DNA of 64,000 bases from Siniperca chuatsi (GCF_020085105.1 NC_058043.1:3048001-3112000); one strand, 5' to 3'; shown: positions 1-14,600, numbered from the stretch's first letter. The notes: a model not told the origin generated them from the sequence alone. Program-made: numbers and translations.

Positions 1-694
1 CATCTTCACAGAAATGTGACACACTATACTACTACAACTACTACTTCTTAAAGGCTGCAGCTGCTGTTATTCTGTATTAACATTCTGTATTAACTTATTG
101 TCAATATACTGTATCCCATATATCCACTGTCAATATGAAAAGACCAAATCAGTCCGTCTCTCAATACTTCCCTAGTCTGTCTGTCTCACAGCTCCAGACC
201 AATAGTTGCAACTGAAGATGTAAATCTTCAGTTCACAAATATAAAGTTTAATTTTTTAAAAAGGTTCAGTAATTTCCTAAAACAGCTGATCACTGTACTT
301 TTTAGGAAACGTTACTCAAACAGGAGGAAATAGTGTATTTGTTGGGGACTATCCTTATCCTTTAATATAACAAAACTTTTTAGAAAGAGAATACTGTAAT
401 TGATGATATCATATAAAAGCAGATTGGGTCACCACATGTTCAAAGTAGCTTCCCATAGAAAATAACTCATTTGTGTATTTTAGAGACATTTAACTGAGAA
501 AAGGCTGTTAATGTACAAAAACATGAACTTCACAGGGGATCAACTGGCTAAACATCTGTACTGTTTTCTTTGACTTTTATTTTTTTCCACCTTAGTCCTC
601 TCTTCTATCACAAACTCTAATGAAAATACATTTTTTTAGCTCAAGTTTTCTTATTTTATACCTTCCAGGTGAATGTTTTTATTCCTTCTCCCAG
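1..694. other. Upstream intron sequence of the matrilin gene; no exon recognised
   Basis: AT-rich sequence before the first recognisable matrilin exon. The first visible exon opens in phase 1, so at least one upstream exon (start codon and signal peptide) must exist. I could not find it here; it probably lies beyond the left edge. I see no promoter and no other gene. Confidence 0.5.
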
Positions 695-870
695 GTCCTG
701 ACCAGAAATGTAAGTCTGGTCCGGTGGATCTGGTCTTCCTCATCGACAGCTCCCGCAGCGTTAGGCCACATGAGTTTGAGACCATGAGGAAGTTCATGAT
801 TGACATCCTTGACACCCTGGACATTGGACTCAATGCCACCAGAGTGGGAGTGGTTCAGTACTCCAGCCAG
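695..870 (+). CDS. matn4: matn4 exon: vWA domain 1, first part
   Basis: Begins after CCCAG at 690-694 in phase 1 and ends at CCAG before GTACTG. It encodes [19 protein letters not shown] and onward, with the first beta strand and the MIDAS DSSRS, ending at VVQYSSQ. Next exon joins in phase 0. Confidence 0.85.
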
Positions 871-3800
871 GTACTGCAGGAGCACAGCATCCAGATCTTC
901 AACCATGTTGTATTCTTTATTTATTCTTCAACAATGTTGTTTGTAGCCTTGTTAGCAGTCAGTCGGTCCACCACTTTCTTCCAGACTGAAATATCTCAAC
1001 AGCTATTGGATGGATTGGCATGAAATTTGGTTCAGACACTCATGTTTCCCTCCAGTTGAATTGTAATAAGTTTGGTGATCCTCTGACTTTTCATCTAGCG
1101 CCATCATCAGGTCAAAATTTTAATTTCTCTAATACTTTGGTTTCTGATTAAATACCTGCAGAACTAATCACATTCCCATCAGCCTCCGCTGTACTTTGTG
1201 TTGAGCGTTAATTAGCAAATCTTAGCATGCTAACACGCTAACTAAGATTATACCTGCTTAACATCACCATGTTAGCACTGACATTGTGAGCATGCCATTG
1301 TTAGCATTTAGCACAAAGCACCTCTGTGCTTTGAGTACATCCTCAGAGCTGCTAACACTAGCTGTAGACTCTTAGTCTTGTTTAAACGATCTTTAGCATT
1401 TGTCATCTTCATCATTCTGTCCCTCCTCTTCTTTCCATCTACTTAAACTCTACTGACTGCTCTCTTTTAGTAGTTTGTTTGGAGTATAGATATAAAATGG
1501 TAACATTTAGACAACTGAAACCCATCTTTTCAAACTAGCGTTTACCTTGAAACATTTACTATATTTTAACTTCACAGTATTAATTGTCATGCATTTACTG
1601 TTAACTGTTATTGGTCTCTTTTTAAAAATCCTTTCTGCCATGTTTTTAATGTTTTTATTTCTTGCATGTGTCTTTTTATGTGTATTTTTCATCTTTTGTG
1701 CAGCACATAGTGTTCTTTATGTATGAAATATGCTATAACAGTAAATCAAGTTGTTTATTATTATTATTATTATTATTATTAAGATTAACCTTTTACATCA
1801 AAATGTTCAGCTACCCCTGCTTTTACTCAAAGTATAAATATCTTCCAGATCAGAGAGAGTATTTCACATCGTTTCATTTTTACACAGCTTCTTTGTGGTT
1901 TAAGTAATTCGCTATTCTCACTGCTTTCTCTTCCTGCTGCTAATACAGTGACGTTTAATGATGAAGGTGAGGATGTGGACTTGGATACTATCTGCTGTCT
2001 CTCAGTGTTGCCTCTCTCTCCTCTTTTGTCTTCAGGTCCGCACTGAGTTCTCTCTGAAGACCCACGCCAAGCTGGACACCATGGTGAAAGGCATCAATCA
2101 GATCATTCCCCTCGCTCAGGGTACCATGACCGGACTCGCCATCAAATATGTGATGAATGTAGCCTTTACCGCTGAGGCGGGAGACAGGCCAAAGGTAATG
2201 CAAGACAAGTTACCTGTTTTGGTCCAAAGTTTTAGTACATTTTCTCTGACTCATTTGTGGTTAACACTAATAAGGTTAATACGAGTTTAAAATGTATTTA
2301 GTTCCTACTTTGCATTTGACTGCATACTCACTGCCAGCAATTCAATTCATCAAATTAGTTTAATTCATTAAACAGATTTGATTGAATGACTTCCCAGCAA
2401 ACTTTGACATAGAATGGATGCTGATCTGACATCCTTCAGCGACACCTGAATACATATAGATCACAAAATACAGCTTTGTTTTATTTGTCTCAGTTTTATA
2501 GTATTAGTCTTAGTTTTGTGAGCTGGGACCTAAACATCTTAGAAATATCATATCGTACATTATGATATCATGTAGAAACAGTTCATATCATTTAAGACAT
2601 TTTTTTTCTTTATGCACACATGATTGACAACTATGGCAGTTGAGCCTGTGATGTTACGACCACCGTCCTCCCTGCCTTACCTTAGCCGTGACCCTGAGTT
2701 TTTCTCTCCCTCAGGTCCCCAACGTGGCTGTGATCGTGACAGATGGACGTCCTCAGGACCGCGTGGCGGAGGTGGCAGCTGAGGCCAGAGAGAAAGGCAT
2801 CGAGATCTACGCTGTGGGGGTGGCCAGAGCCGACATGACATCACTGAGGGCCATGGCGTCCCCACCCTTCGAAGACCACGTCTTCCTGGTGGAGTCCTTC
2901 GATCTCATTCACCAGTTTGGACTGCAGTTCCAGGACAAGCTCTGTGGTAAGACTGCTGGACAGGAAATAACCTCACTGTCTGTAAGATTTCCAAAGTATA
3001 CATTTGGTATTTACATTGTTATTTGCCAAAACCATTTTTCAATCATAACAGGATCTTTAAAAGATGGTCGGTTTCCTAGAAAAGTGGCTGTTAAGACAAA
3101 CATGTCATCCACAACCAAGATCAAATAACATTTGGCTTGTGGTTTATTTTGACTTGGTTTGGATGAGTTGTATAATTTCATGTTTTATTACATTATTTCT
3201 TGTCAGAACATGTCAGAGTTTCATGCGAGTACAAAGAATTGTACAAAATTAAATCATTTTACTGGAATGTGAAAACTTAAATCCTCACTCTCCCAAGACT
3301 TTCATATTAAATACAGATAAAGTACCTGACCTATGAGAGGATTCATTCTTTATGGATTTGACATCATATTTTTGTAAAATCTCCATCTGAAACTAGTAAA
3401 GAACGTCACATTTTATGCCACTGAGGGCTACTTTTATTTGAACCTTAACATAAGACAAGTAAAAACCTGCAGCCAAGTCTCTGGAATTGAAGTTTCATGC
3501 TGTTGGCTTCATCTGGGGCAACACCAGATTCTTTGTGTAATTAAAAACACTATGAATGTCTAGCCTGAATAGAAAAAAATCCCCATGCCCATCTAACCCC
3601 ACAGAACCTAATACTTTTTCATAACAGCCTCCTCAAATCCCATAAGTGCAAGATATTTCCCTGTGCTGCTATTATTCTAGACTGGACTTCTCTGGCTTCC
3701 CTTAGCGGGAGATGGAAAAGGAGAGTAAAGGCAGACAAATAAATTTCAAGACAGTGAATGAATACGAAAGTAAAAAATAAATAAATTAAGAAATAAAATT

Positions 3801-5651
3801 TAAAAATATAACACTTGATGTTTGTAGCTAAGAGGTTCACCAGGTTCGACCCCCCCGACGGTGCTCCAACGAACACAGCTTGGAGCTGGTGAGATTGCGT
3901 CCTTGTCTGTGCACCAGGGACTTCCACTGGTTGGTCGATGTGCCGACACAGAGGGCAGCGTGATCCGGTGCTGATAGAGTTATCCCAGCACTGCACCTTC
4001 AGAGAAAATGAATTTTTTTAAAGTTAGCATAAAAGCAACTTCAGATATATCATCTTGACACTGCTGTTTTGCTGCTAAGTGGCCTTTCAAGTGGACTTGA
4101 AAATGATGATTATCACAATGACTAAGTTGATGTTGCTGAAGCCCCTCAAAACTTCAAATCAAATCAAAGTGTTTCTTCATAACTTCACAGGGGAACTCTG
4201 TTTAAAGGTGTTGGATAGCACAACTGCATATGTGAAAAAGTTCTCCAGAGGGAGACGTGTGAAGTCTGATAAATGTCCTCAAGTGATGTCACCTGAGTCA
4301 GCATCAATGGGGGTGAAGACTACAAGTTTGAAAATGAAAACGATCTGTTGGTGTGGAGTTAGAAAGAAGTGAGCTCACCAGACCTCTCTGCTGCAGGCTA
4401 GACTTGGCAACACGAACAAACAACCCGACAACTGTCATCAGACTTTGATTCAAATCTCGCTAAATGCTGATTGGTGCACAGAAGTACAACACATCGCCAT
4501 TTTCCAACCGAGACCCGCCTACTTCAAACCAGTGAAAAGAACACAGAAAAAAACACAAATACAGAAATCTCTAATGTGAAATAACCAAAACGGTTCTAAC
4601 TCTGGCAGAAAATTGTGTGTTCGTGTAGGACGCCATCACTCATAGTAAGAAGCTGATAGCGACCCCGCAGCTACGTATACAGGAGCTGATACGTATTATG
4701 GACGCTGAAGTCGATATCATCTGTGCTGTAGGTGTGGATCTGTGTCTGGAGTCGGACCACGGCTGTGAGCACATCTGTGAGAGCTCCCCGGGCTCCTACC
4801 AGTGCCTCTGCCTGCCTGGATACACTCTGAATGCCGATGGGAAAACATGTGCAGGTAACAAAAGATGACAAAGGTCACACACAGGAAATAAAGAACATTA
4901 CAGACAACTGGGTTCACACATTCATGGGCAACAGTATGTTTTTTCTACTTTAGTAGCGTAATTTGCTCTAAACAAGGGGTTTTCGAAGTCTGACACTGTG
5001 GAGCCCCACACACACAAACTGTCACAACTTGAGCCCCGTTTTCTTTAGCCTATATTTGTTTACATTTTGGTAAATTGACACCATTAAAAGTATGCCGAAT
5101 TAGCTATTAGCAGTTCCTGTTTGCAGTGTACCCATGGATGTACATACAGCTATCACAGGATTATACTGAAGAAAACCTCAAAATGTTATGATTCTCAGGC
5201 AGGTTCTGGAGTTATAAGGAGAATCTAAAAACATGTGTATCATGACTGTGTGTTCATATTTGACTGAGGTATGACTCCGAGAAGAAGTAGGATGTTTGAT
5301 GCAAATTGTGGCAATTGGGTGGTAAGGGTTAATCACCTTAACTGCCTCCATGAGCTGTGCCTCACGTCTCTTTTACCTCTCACAGTTTGAGAACCTCTGA
5401 TCTAAACAACAAAATGGCAGAACACAATATTAATTTGGTTAAGGATGTAAATCAAGCAGCACCAGGAAACATTAAACCCAGTTGTCTTGATGACAGACAG
5501 CACTGACACATAAATGTCACTTGACACAGGGACGATGAAAGAAGAAACAAGGGCTTATAAACTGTCTCAGGACGTGAGATGCTTGCATGCATAAGGTGAA
5601 AGGATTTATTAATCCACAATTAATGATAATGAACACAGTTACTCAATAAAT

Positions 5652-5696
<45 letters not shown>

Positions 5697-5828
5697 CAGC
5701 CATAGATCTGTGTGCTGAGGGGAAGCACGACTGCGAACAAATCTGCGTCAGCTCTCCCGGTTCCTTCACCTGCGACTGCAACAAAGGATACAAACTGAAT
5801 GACAACAAAAAGACCTGCTCGAGTTAGT

Positions 5829-5880
<52 letters not shown>

Positions 5881-8565
5881 CACACGCGCGCTGAACACAT
5901 AAATGCACACAAACACATGTAGAAATTGTAATATAACACATACATTATATGATTTTGCACAACACAAAGGCACACATCCAATAATAACTACTGATAGCTC
6001 CTGGCTTTATATTAATGAGTGCGTTCGGCTTTAATTGAAGCTGAACTGGATCCCGACCTTCACAAGCTGCTGATTCTTGATTTCTCTGCTGCTTCATGAA
6101 GCTGAGTGCGGGTTTGCACTATGTTCCTCCTGCTGCACTTTACTGTACGTCCTTTATATTTCTGTACATCCTGGCTTGAGATCCCTCGACTGGACACAAT
6201 CAGGACAAGAAGATTTTACGAGAAGAGCGTTATTTAAAAACACTAAAATATATGTCCAATAAGAAAACATAGCCGCCTTCTAATTCTTTAACCTTCAAGA
6301 CTTGAATTACATACAACCATAACTTTAGTGGCAATTTTGGGCTGTCAATCACTTTAAAAGAGAACGTGTCATGCTGCTTTAATATGATATATCAATTTAA
6401 GGAACAAAACCCTTTAAGTATTGTTTCAGTGGGGATCTTGGCTTGTTTCAAGGAAAGATTTAGTGTGAGACAGCGGGAACATACATGCAATACCACACAT
6501 TTTGCTGCTGTTTGCTCTGCTGCTTATGGCCTTGCTGCTTTCCTCCCCTCAGTGATCGACTACTGTTCGTTTGGGAACCACAGTTGCGATCATGAGTGTG
6601 TGAGTGTGCTCAATGGCTATCACTGCCGCTGTAACGAGGGATACAGGCTGCTGGACGACGGCAAGACCTGCCAGGGTAAGTAGCACATATATAAAACAAA
6701 ACTCACTGTCATTGCTAAAAACACAACCACGTTGTCCGCTGCTGAAGGTGAGGATCAGATTTTATTACAATGTTTAATTACAGTGAAGCCTGCCTAACGT
6801 TGCCTGGCAGGGTCATTTAACCTTCCCCAAACTGGAATATATGTAGAGGCACTGGAGGGAGAATCAACCTGCTAAATGACAAACGTTTGTGGTCACTTCT
6901 AGTCTATACTATCTCCTGCCACAAGATGGTTGCGGCACTTTACTGAACCTTTTCACAAATGTGTCATAAGACTTTTAAAACTCTATGATTCAACTGTTAT
7001 ATTCCCCAAACAACCTCACAAAGGGATAGCGAACATTCCCTATCTCCGTATCCAAACACCAGCTAGCAGGTAATTGATTCTGAATTGGGAATAAATTGTA
7101 AGTATTTCCATCTCTGGCTGGAACTTTCTTTATGCAAAGCTTTGTCGCGATTAGCGACTCCCCAAAATGAAGCCACAACTACAAAGAATGCTGCGCAGTC
7201 GCATTCTTTGTCGAGACCAACTCATGTGCGCTTTCCTTTTCCCTTTCCAATCTGAGGAGTCGTCACAGGATGGCAATTAACATGACACTGTTGCTATTCT
7301 CAAATGCGCCATAACTTTTTACTATATTACCACTCAACCCAAGAAATAAGAAGGGGTCTTAGTATGAAAAAATAAGCACAGGTAGGGAGCAGGCAAAGGC
7401 TGAGAATAACAAATCACTTAATGGCATGTCATTATTTTGTTTGGAGTGCTTACACTGTGGCCTCTCTCCAGATATAACAAGAACAACTGAAAACTGTTTT
7501 ACTTCTTTTACTAACACGGCAGTCTTCAGTTCGTACGTTTAACCAATGATGTAGTGAAGCATCAGTATTTTTACTGTAGCTTGCCACGAGCAGTGACATC
7601 TGTTGACAGAAAACACAGCTTATGTTTTTAAATACTGATATTAATGCCTTTTAACACACATCTGCCCGCCACGCAGAAGCAAGTATGATGTGTGGGTGTA
7701 ATAATGATTGTTAGAGTCTCGCAATCATTATCAGCTAAGTACTAAACCTTCAGCCCTCCTCCAGCACAAATCCGTATCAGCTGGGACATCGTTTAAATGC
7801 AGCAACAAGAGAACGTGACTACAGTCGCACTCACACACACACACACACTTATACCCAATCCATACTGTATCACAAGCATGTGGTATGCATGCATGCAAGT
7901 GTCCAACATGTTTGTACATATTCATGCATGCAGCCAGGTGCGTACGCTCTGAGGCAGTTACACAGCAACACCTGCAGTACGAGATGTTGTTGACAGAAAA
8001 CTGTGAAATGAAGAATGTCCAACCTTCGGATAAGCACAGACTTCCTATTCCCTTAAAGCCACACAAACCTTCAAAGCACGGCAACACATCGTGTAGTTGT
8101 GTCGTCCATTTAACTCAAATGCCACAGCAGCGATATGTAAAGAGACGTGAAATAATACGTTGTCACATGCCTGCTGGCTCAGCTGTTCTTGGCTTTTTGA
8201 AAACAGCTGGTTTATAACTAACGCAAGGTCATTTAGAGGTTAAAAACATGATGATGTATGTGTGAGTCACTGAATTATAATTTTGACCTTGTTCCTCTGA
8301 GATTTATACTTATTATTGTAAAGGAATCCAACTGAATGAAAGGGAATATCACTGATTTTTCAATAATCCCCATCCTCAGAGTTTTGTCAGAGGATATTGC
8401 CTTTCATTTGTAGAAATTAATATTTGGCATTTACTCTATTTTATCCTCTCTTGAGCACTTATTGGGGAAGTCTTCCCAAAATCCAACACAGATCTAACAA
8501 ATAAAAAATGGCTCAGATATTGATATATGTTGTCATTTAAATATTTTTACTGGAGCCATGTCTTC

Positions 8566-8610
<45 letters not shown>

Positions 8611-8614
8611 TAAC

Positions 8615-8650
<36 letters not shown>

Positions 8651-11600
8651 AGCCATTGACCTGTGCGCTGAGGGGAAACATGACTGTGAACAAATCTGCA
8701 TCAGCGCGCCCGGCGTCTTCACCTGCGACTGCTACAAAGGATACACACTCAACGAAGACAGGAAGACCTGCACACGTTAGTCAGGCCCTCGCACAAATAC
8801 ACACACACACAGGTGCACACACACCAACAAACACACGTTTACAGTGAAAGGATATCGCTCCTGGTGCATCCATCCTGCTGCCTGTTCTTCCTCCGTCCAC
8901 ATGAAGTGGCAATCAATCAATTAATTTCAGCAAAAAATGCTGAAATGAATTGATTAAATGATTCGATGATCATTTTGATAATCAATTAGTAATGTTACTC
9001 TCTTTAGTAAAAATACGAAATAGCTGCAGCTTCTGTTTCATGTCATTGTAAATTAAATGCTTTTGGGTCTTTGGACTGTTGCTCAGAGTAAATAAGCAGT
9101 TTGAAGACATTACTTTGGAACTGCTTCATTTAATCTAAAAAATAATGAACAGATTAATTTGAAAAATATATAGTTACTGTAGCTGAAGCCACTGTCTCTC
9201 AAATAGGTGGTCAGAAGCATATTTGTTCTTCTTTTGCTTTCTGATGAATTCAAGTGGAAAATATGAATTTTACACGATCCTCTGGCTTCACTTGCACTTA
9301 TGCTTGAAGACACGTAGAACCACATACACACAGACAAAACATCAAACAATCACACACAATGTTCCACTGTACCATTAATTAACTTTTTGTGTGTGTGTGT
9401 GTGTGTGTGTTATTTAGCCATTGACCTGTGTGCCGAGGGAAAGCATGACTGTGAACAGATCTGCATCAGTGCTCCTGGCGTCTTCACGTGCGACTGCAAC
9501 AAAGGATTCAAACTCAACAAAGACAAGAAGACCTGCACAAGTCAGTGAACTTCACGCAAAAAAACATTTTCCTCATCGCGTGCTCCTCCTCAGCTCATCT
9601 TCTGTGTGTTCTCACTGTTTTAACTCTGATTTTAAATGTACTTCAGGTTCATTTTGTTGTCAAAGAATGTTTTCAGATCTAGGAAATACATGCAAGAGCC
9701 AGGTGTTTGACTCACCATGTGTGCCTGTAGCTGCATCTGTAGCTCTGTAGGTTGAAAAGTCTCTCAAACGGTTTTGACAGTTTGACAAAAAAAAGTCATT
9801 CAGCTGTCAGACAAGATTGTTTTATACACCAGCCGTATTTTCTGAGCTTATCATGTTTAAAGTAAAGACTTAATAAACAACAGTAATGGTCAAGCACCAA
9901 ACCCTCAGAAGTAGTGCAGTGCTTGCATAAATGCACGTAGTTTGTTTTCACCGCTGGTTTGCATTAATATGCAGGTGTGATTTATATGTAATATGTGTTT
10001 ATTGACTGTGTATTTGCAGACATGGACCTGTGTAACACAGTGGAGCATGGCTGTGAGCACCAGTGTGTGAGCACTCCAGGATCTTACTACTGTATCTGTC
10101 CTGAGGGAGAACTGCTGCAGGAGGACGGCAAGACCTGCGGCAGTAAGTCGACTCTGATGATTTTTATCATATAAAATCATCTGAACAGTCACTGAGGTAC
10201 ACACTCAAGACAATTTACCGGTGTGGGCATTACAGGACAGGTTCACGGCTCTTCAACACAGACCTTATTATAATACTGTCTCATCACTCAGGGTTTTACA
10301 AACAACTCTGTTATGAGAACTCACCACTCTGCTGCAGTCAGAGGGCTGCAGGGGGATTCAGATCCAGTGGGTCCTGCAGGACCCAACAGAAATGCTGCAG
10401 GTGCAGGATACAGGTGCAAGGGCTGGAGCAGGGCAGCGTCGTAATCACCTTTGTTTTAGATAAATCTAAGCCAGAAAGAAACGAGAGATACAGAAAACAA
10501 TCTGACAGTTAAAACTAAAATTAGATATGAATCCAGACCTGTGGTGTCACTCTGAATAACCTGTAAACGTAACAAATGTGTAATGAATCGGGAATCAGGC
10601 CATGTCATGATCAGATTAGCTTTACAGAAGGGAAAAAACATCAAGAGCTGAGATTAGGATTAGAGTAAGAAGAGAGGAGGGTTCTTTCTCAGGAGAGGAA
10701 ATAAAGATGTGTGTGAAAAGAAACCAAATCTCATGCTGATGTTAAAAGCAGCTCAGTTATGTCTGGGAGAAACTTCTTTTGAATTTTCCTTTCCTCCGGG
10801 GAGGCTGAGAGAAACCCAAAGTACCTGCCGGTAACCTTCATACAGCACCTCCATATGGACATTTGTGGCAGTACAGACAGTCTAGTTTATCATCTATTCG
10901 AGACTTACAGACTACGGCTCCGAGACATCCTTTGTTACTATGACAACACACAGTAACCAGAGAACCCTGTGAAAAAAATATCTAGCTTTCTTTCAAATTT
11001 CACTATGTCTGAATACTTGAGGAAAACCGATATATATCAGCCTGCTGATACTTTATAATGAGGCCATTTCGGGCATTTTTCATATACATGGATAATAGCA
11101 GTTACAGAAATGCCTCCATAAATACAACAACAAAGTTTTTTTTTGTCAAATTTTCTCAAATTTATGTACGTTACCAACACAGTTTTAGGCCGAAGGATTG
11201 ATTTGCTCAAATGTACAAATTAAAGCCTGAGTCCAATCCTGACATCAGTATTTGACAGTTTAATATGTGCACCACTATACATTTTTTAACATAAACACAT
11301 ACAGAAACAGAAACATTTTTAAAGAGAATCTCATACATTTCGTTGTTAAAGTACTGTGACAAAGATATGTACACAGAAGGACATTTTACAGAAAAATAAA
11401 ACATGTAATGGCGTCACTGTTTCTAAATGACTGTACCTCAAATGTATCTTCATTATATCGTCATTTCTGTGCTCACATTTCTTGTTACTTATTTGCCAAC
11501 ATATACTCCAACACCATGTATGTGATAAGCTAACGTGTCGATTTAACGGTCCGGCTCTATACAAAAAAACATGGAGCTGCACAACAGAAATAATACCTGT

Positions 11601-14600
11601 GATTCTAAAGAGCAAACATTAGGACTCTCTTTCGTGTCTCTCTCTCCTTCAGCCTGCAAGTCTGCCAACATCGACCTGGTGCTTCTGATTGACGGCTCCA
11701 AGAGTGTCCGCCCTCAAAACTTTGAGCTGGTCAAAAAGTTTGTTAACCAGGTGGGGCATGTTTTCATATGAACAACTACAGTATTTTAATGTCATTATGT
11801 ATTACACTATACTTAAAATAACAACAACAACAACTAAAAAACTAAAGCAAAATACAATTTCTACAAATTCAAATCTAAAATTATATAGAATTATATACAG
11901 AATAACCAATCCCTACACAGAGCAGATGTTTGGATGCATCCGTCACCAGCAAAACAGCTAACAGCTGATCAGTAGTGCTAGCAAGTGGTTCCCAGCATAA
12001 GGACCAATGTTGGCCCCAAAACAAGGTGATCCAACTGTGTGACATGTATTTAGTCAACACATCCAGCACAAAATCCAAAAATTATAGGTCAAAATCACAA
12101 ATATTCAACGACAAACGACGAAGCGTTTGTTTGTTTTGGCCACAGGAAGTGATGTAGGAATTTTCTATTTAAAAAAACAATAATAAACACAAACATAAAA
12201 ATGGAGGCACACTAATAGAGTACATGTGCCTTGTGTCACCTGCAACTGTGTCAGATGAATATCCCTCTCCTCCTCCTGTGGTCCAGGTTGTGGACTCTCT
12301 GGACGTGTCTGCTCATGGCACCAGAGTGGGTCTGGTTCAGTACTCCAGCCGGGTCAGGACAGAGTTCCCTCTCAACATGTACCACACTGCTGACGAGATC
12401 AAAGCCGCAGTCATGAAGGTAAAGTTGTTGGTTTTCTGTCTGTTTCCACCAACAAATTATCTTCAGTGTTATGTTTTGATACCAGGTGCATCACCAGCTA
12501 CCAGTGTAACAGATCCTTAGCCCGTTTGAGTGCGAGCACATAGTGAAAGAAATGCCGGCTGCCACATTATGGGCCGCTCATCTACCGTGGACCATGCAAC
12601 AGTTCACGTTACAGCACTTGAACTGTTGTTACTGTCCTTGTTTAGGTTGACTACATGGAGAAAGGTACTATGACAGGTCTGGCCCTAAAACACATGGTGG
12701 AGAACAGCTTCTCAGAGGCAGAGGGCGCTCGTCCTTCCAGCCGCAACATCCCCCGAATTGGACTGGTCTTCACAGACGGACGCTCCCAGGACGACATCAC
12801 AGAGTACGCCAAGAAGGCCAAAGAAGCCGGTGAGCCTCCTTCTTGTGAGACTGAACTAGTGTGAGGGTCAAACCACATCTACAGTAATCATCTGAGTCCT
12901 GTCCCTGTAGACTAATGTTGACATTAAATGTACATTTGTGCTGTATGTTTCTGTGCATGTATGCAGGTATCACCATGTACGCTGTGGGTGTTGGAAAAGC
13001 TGTGGAAGATGAGCTTCGTGAGATTGCATCTGAGCCTGTGGAGAAGCATTTCTATTACACCACCGACTTCACTGCCATCAGCACCATCGCTGAGAACCTC
13101 AAACTCAATGTCTGCCCAGGTACAAACACTCTGCACCTCTCATTTATGAGCTATATTAACAACTTACAGGAGCCAAAGACAAAACATACAATACTACTAA
13201 ACATTTCACTACAGTCCTGGAAGTCTTTATGACTGCAGGCCACAGCAGCAAGTAATCCCCACAGTTCATCACCAATTCTTCATTAATGTTTTACCAGCTG
13301 ACCCTAGTTTTGTTTTTTAAATAGAAAAAAAGCACCCAAATGGTAGCTGTTCATCCTCGTAGTATCTGTATAGTGGATTGGAACATTTTGTGCAACTTCA
13401 AAGCTCTACACATCTCCGATGAACATATTGCATATTTTACTCAAATATATTTACTGTATGTGATGGCTGAAGATCCTTCTTAGTGTGCAGATAAAGATTT
13501 TGCATTAAAAATATGATTGATATGGATTAATTGAATGTTGATCTTAATGCACCGCACTGTGCATGACTACGACCTACAGGGGGTTGTTTACTTGCAACTC
13601 TTTTGTTTCATTGCTTAACTTTTTACAGAATTTTACAGAAATTCAATTAATTGTGTCAAACAAAATGAAACAAATGATCGATAGATAGATCGATAGATAG
13701 ATAGATCAATAGACTCACGTGTGATACAAGTCCCAGTGTATGTGTGTGCTGGCAAGTCACTGTAATGATGTCTTGTTCTTTGGCTCCATCTGCTGACTAA
13801 AAGACATGACAGTTATTGAAAAAGCACTAAAACATAAAGCAATGATAAAATATAATACCAGAAATATAATAATCCTTTATCAAACGATAGATTTGAAACA
13901 AGTAGTAATTTAGAGGTTTAACTTGTTGTTTTAATGCGTGAACAAGTTTTTAGGTGGTCCAAGGGGACACTGAAGCTTTCGCCCATAAGTAACTAATAAC
14001 TGCATCTTAAAGACAAATGTGGTAAAGTGAAAGTATAAACTGTCACACAATATAAATCGATTTAGTGAAGGTGGTTGTTTACTGATGTTCTCCCGTCTGT
14101 AACCTTATCTCCTTTCCCTCGCCCGTCTCTCTGTGCCTTTGCAGAGGAGAGTCAGGGGGAGATTGAGGTGAAGGACCCATGTGCCTGTGAGAGACTGGTG
14201 GAGTTCCAGCAGGCCACCATGAGCAGCCTGGAGCAGCTCACACAGAAACATATCCTTTCAAAAACCAAATGTTCTTTAGAAGCCTCTGTGACAGGCTAAC
14301 ACTCAGTTTCTAATTTGGATCTGTGGTAAGAACCTGGTGGCAGTTCAAACAGGAACAAGCACCTAACTTGGGTGACTGTGGGTTCATCCCTGTGAGGAAC
14401 CTGCCGAATTACACGTAGCCATTGTCATAAGTGGTCATATTAAAAAAAGTGTGATTAATTTCATTTTAAGGCCAAGATAATGTATGTTACAGATGTGGAA
14501 CTATGGTCTGCTGGCAAACCCATTCCTTATGTCAGTCCCAAATTCTTCACAACTGTTCCTCCATGTAACAAACAAATAATGGACAACTTAAAGGATAAGG

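Noticed and set aside
3619-3996. Minus-strand frame with SRCPLCRHI, reminiscent of a RING fragment
   Set aside because: Only one CxxC-like pair and no further metal ligands; half of the frame is AT-rich low-complexity. Kept only as an unexplained patch.
5696-5981. Minus-strand open frames rich in C and V
   Set aside because: They come from reading the CA microsatellite; no protein is implied.
10368-10385. 18-bp perfect palindrome
   Set aside because: Isolated, intronic and short; no associated motif or repeat, so likely chance.
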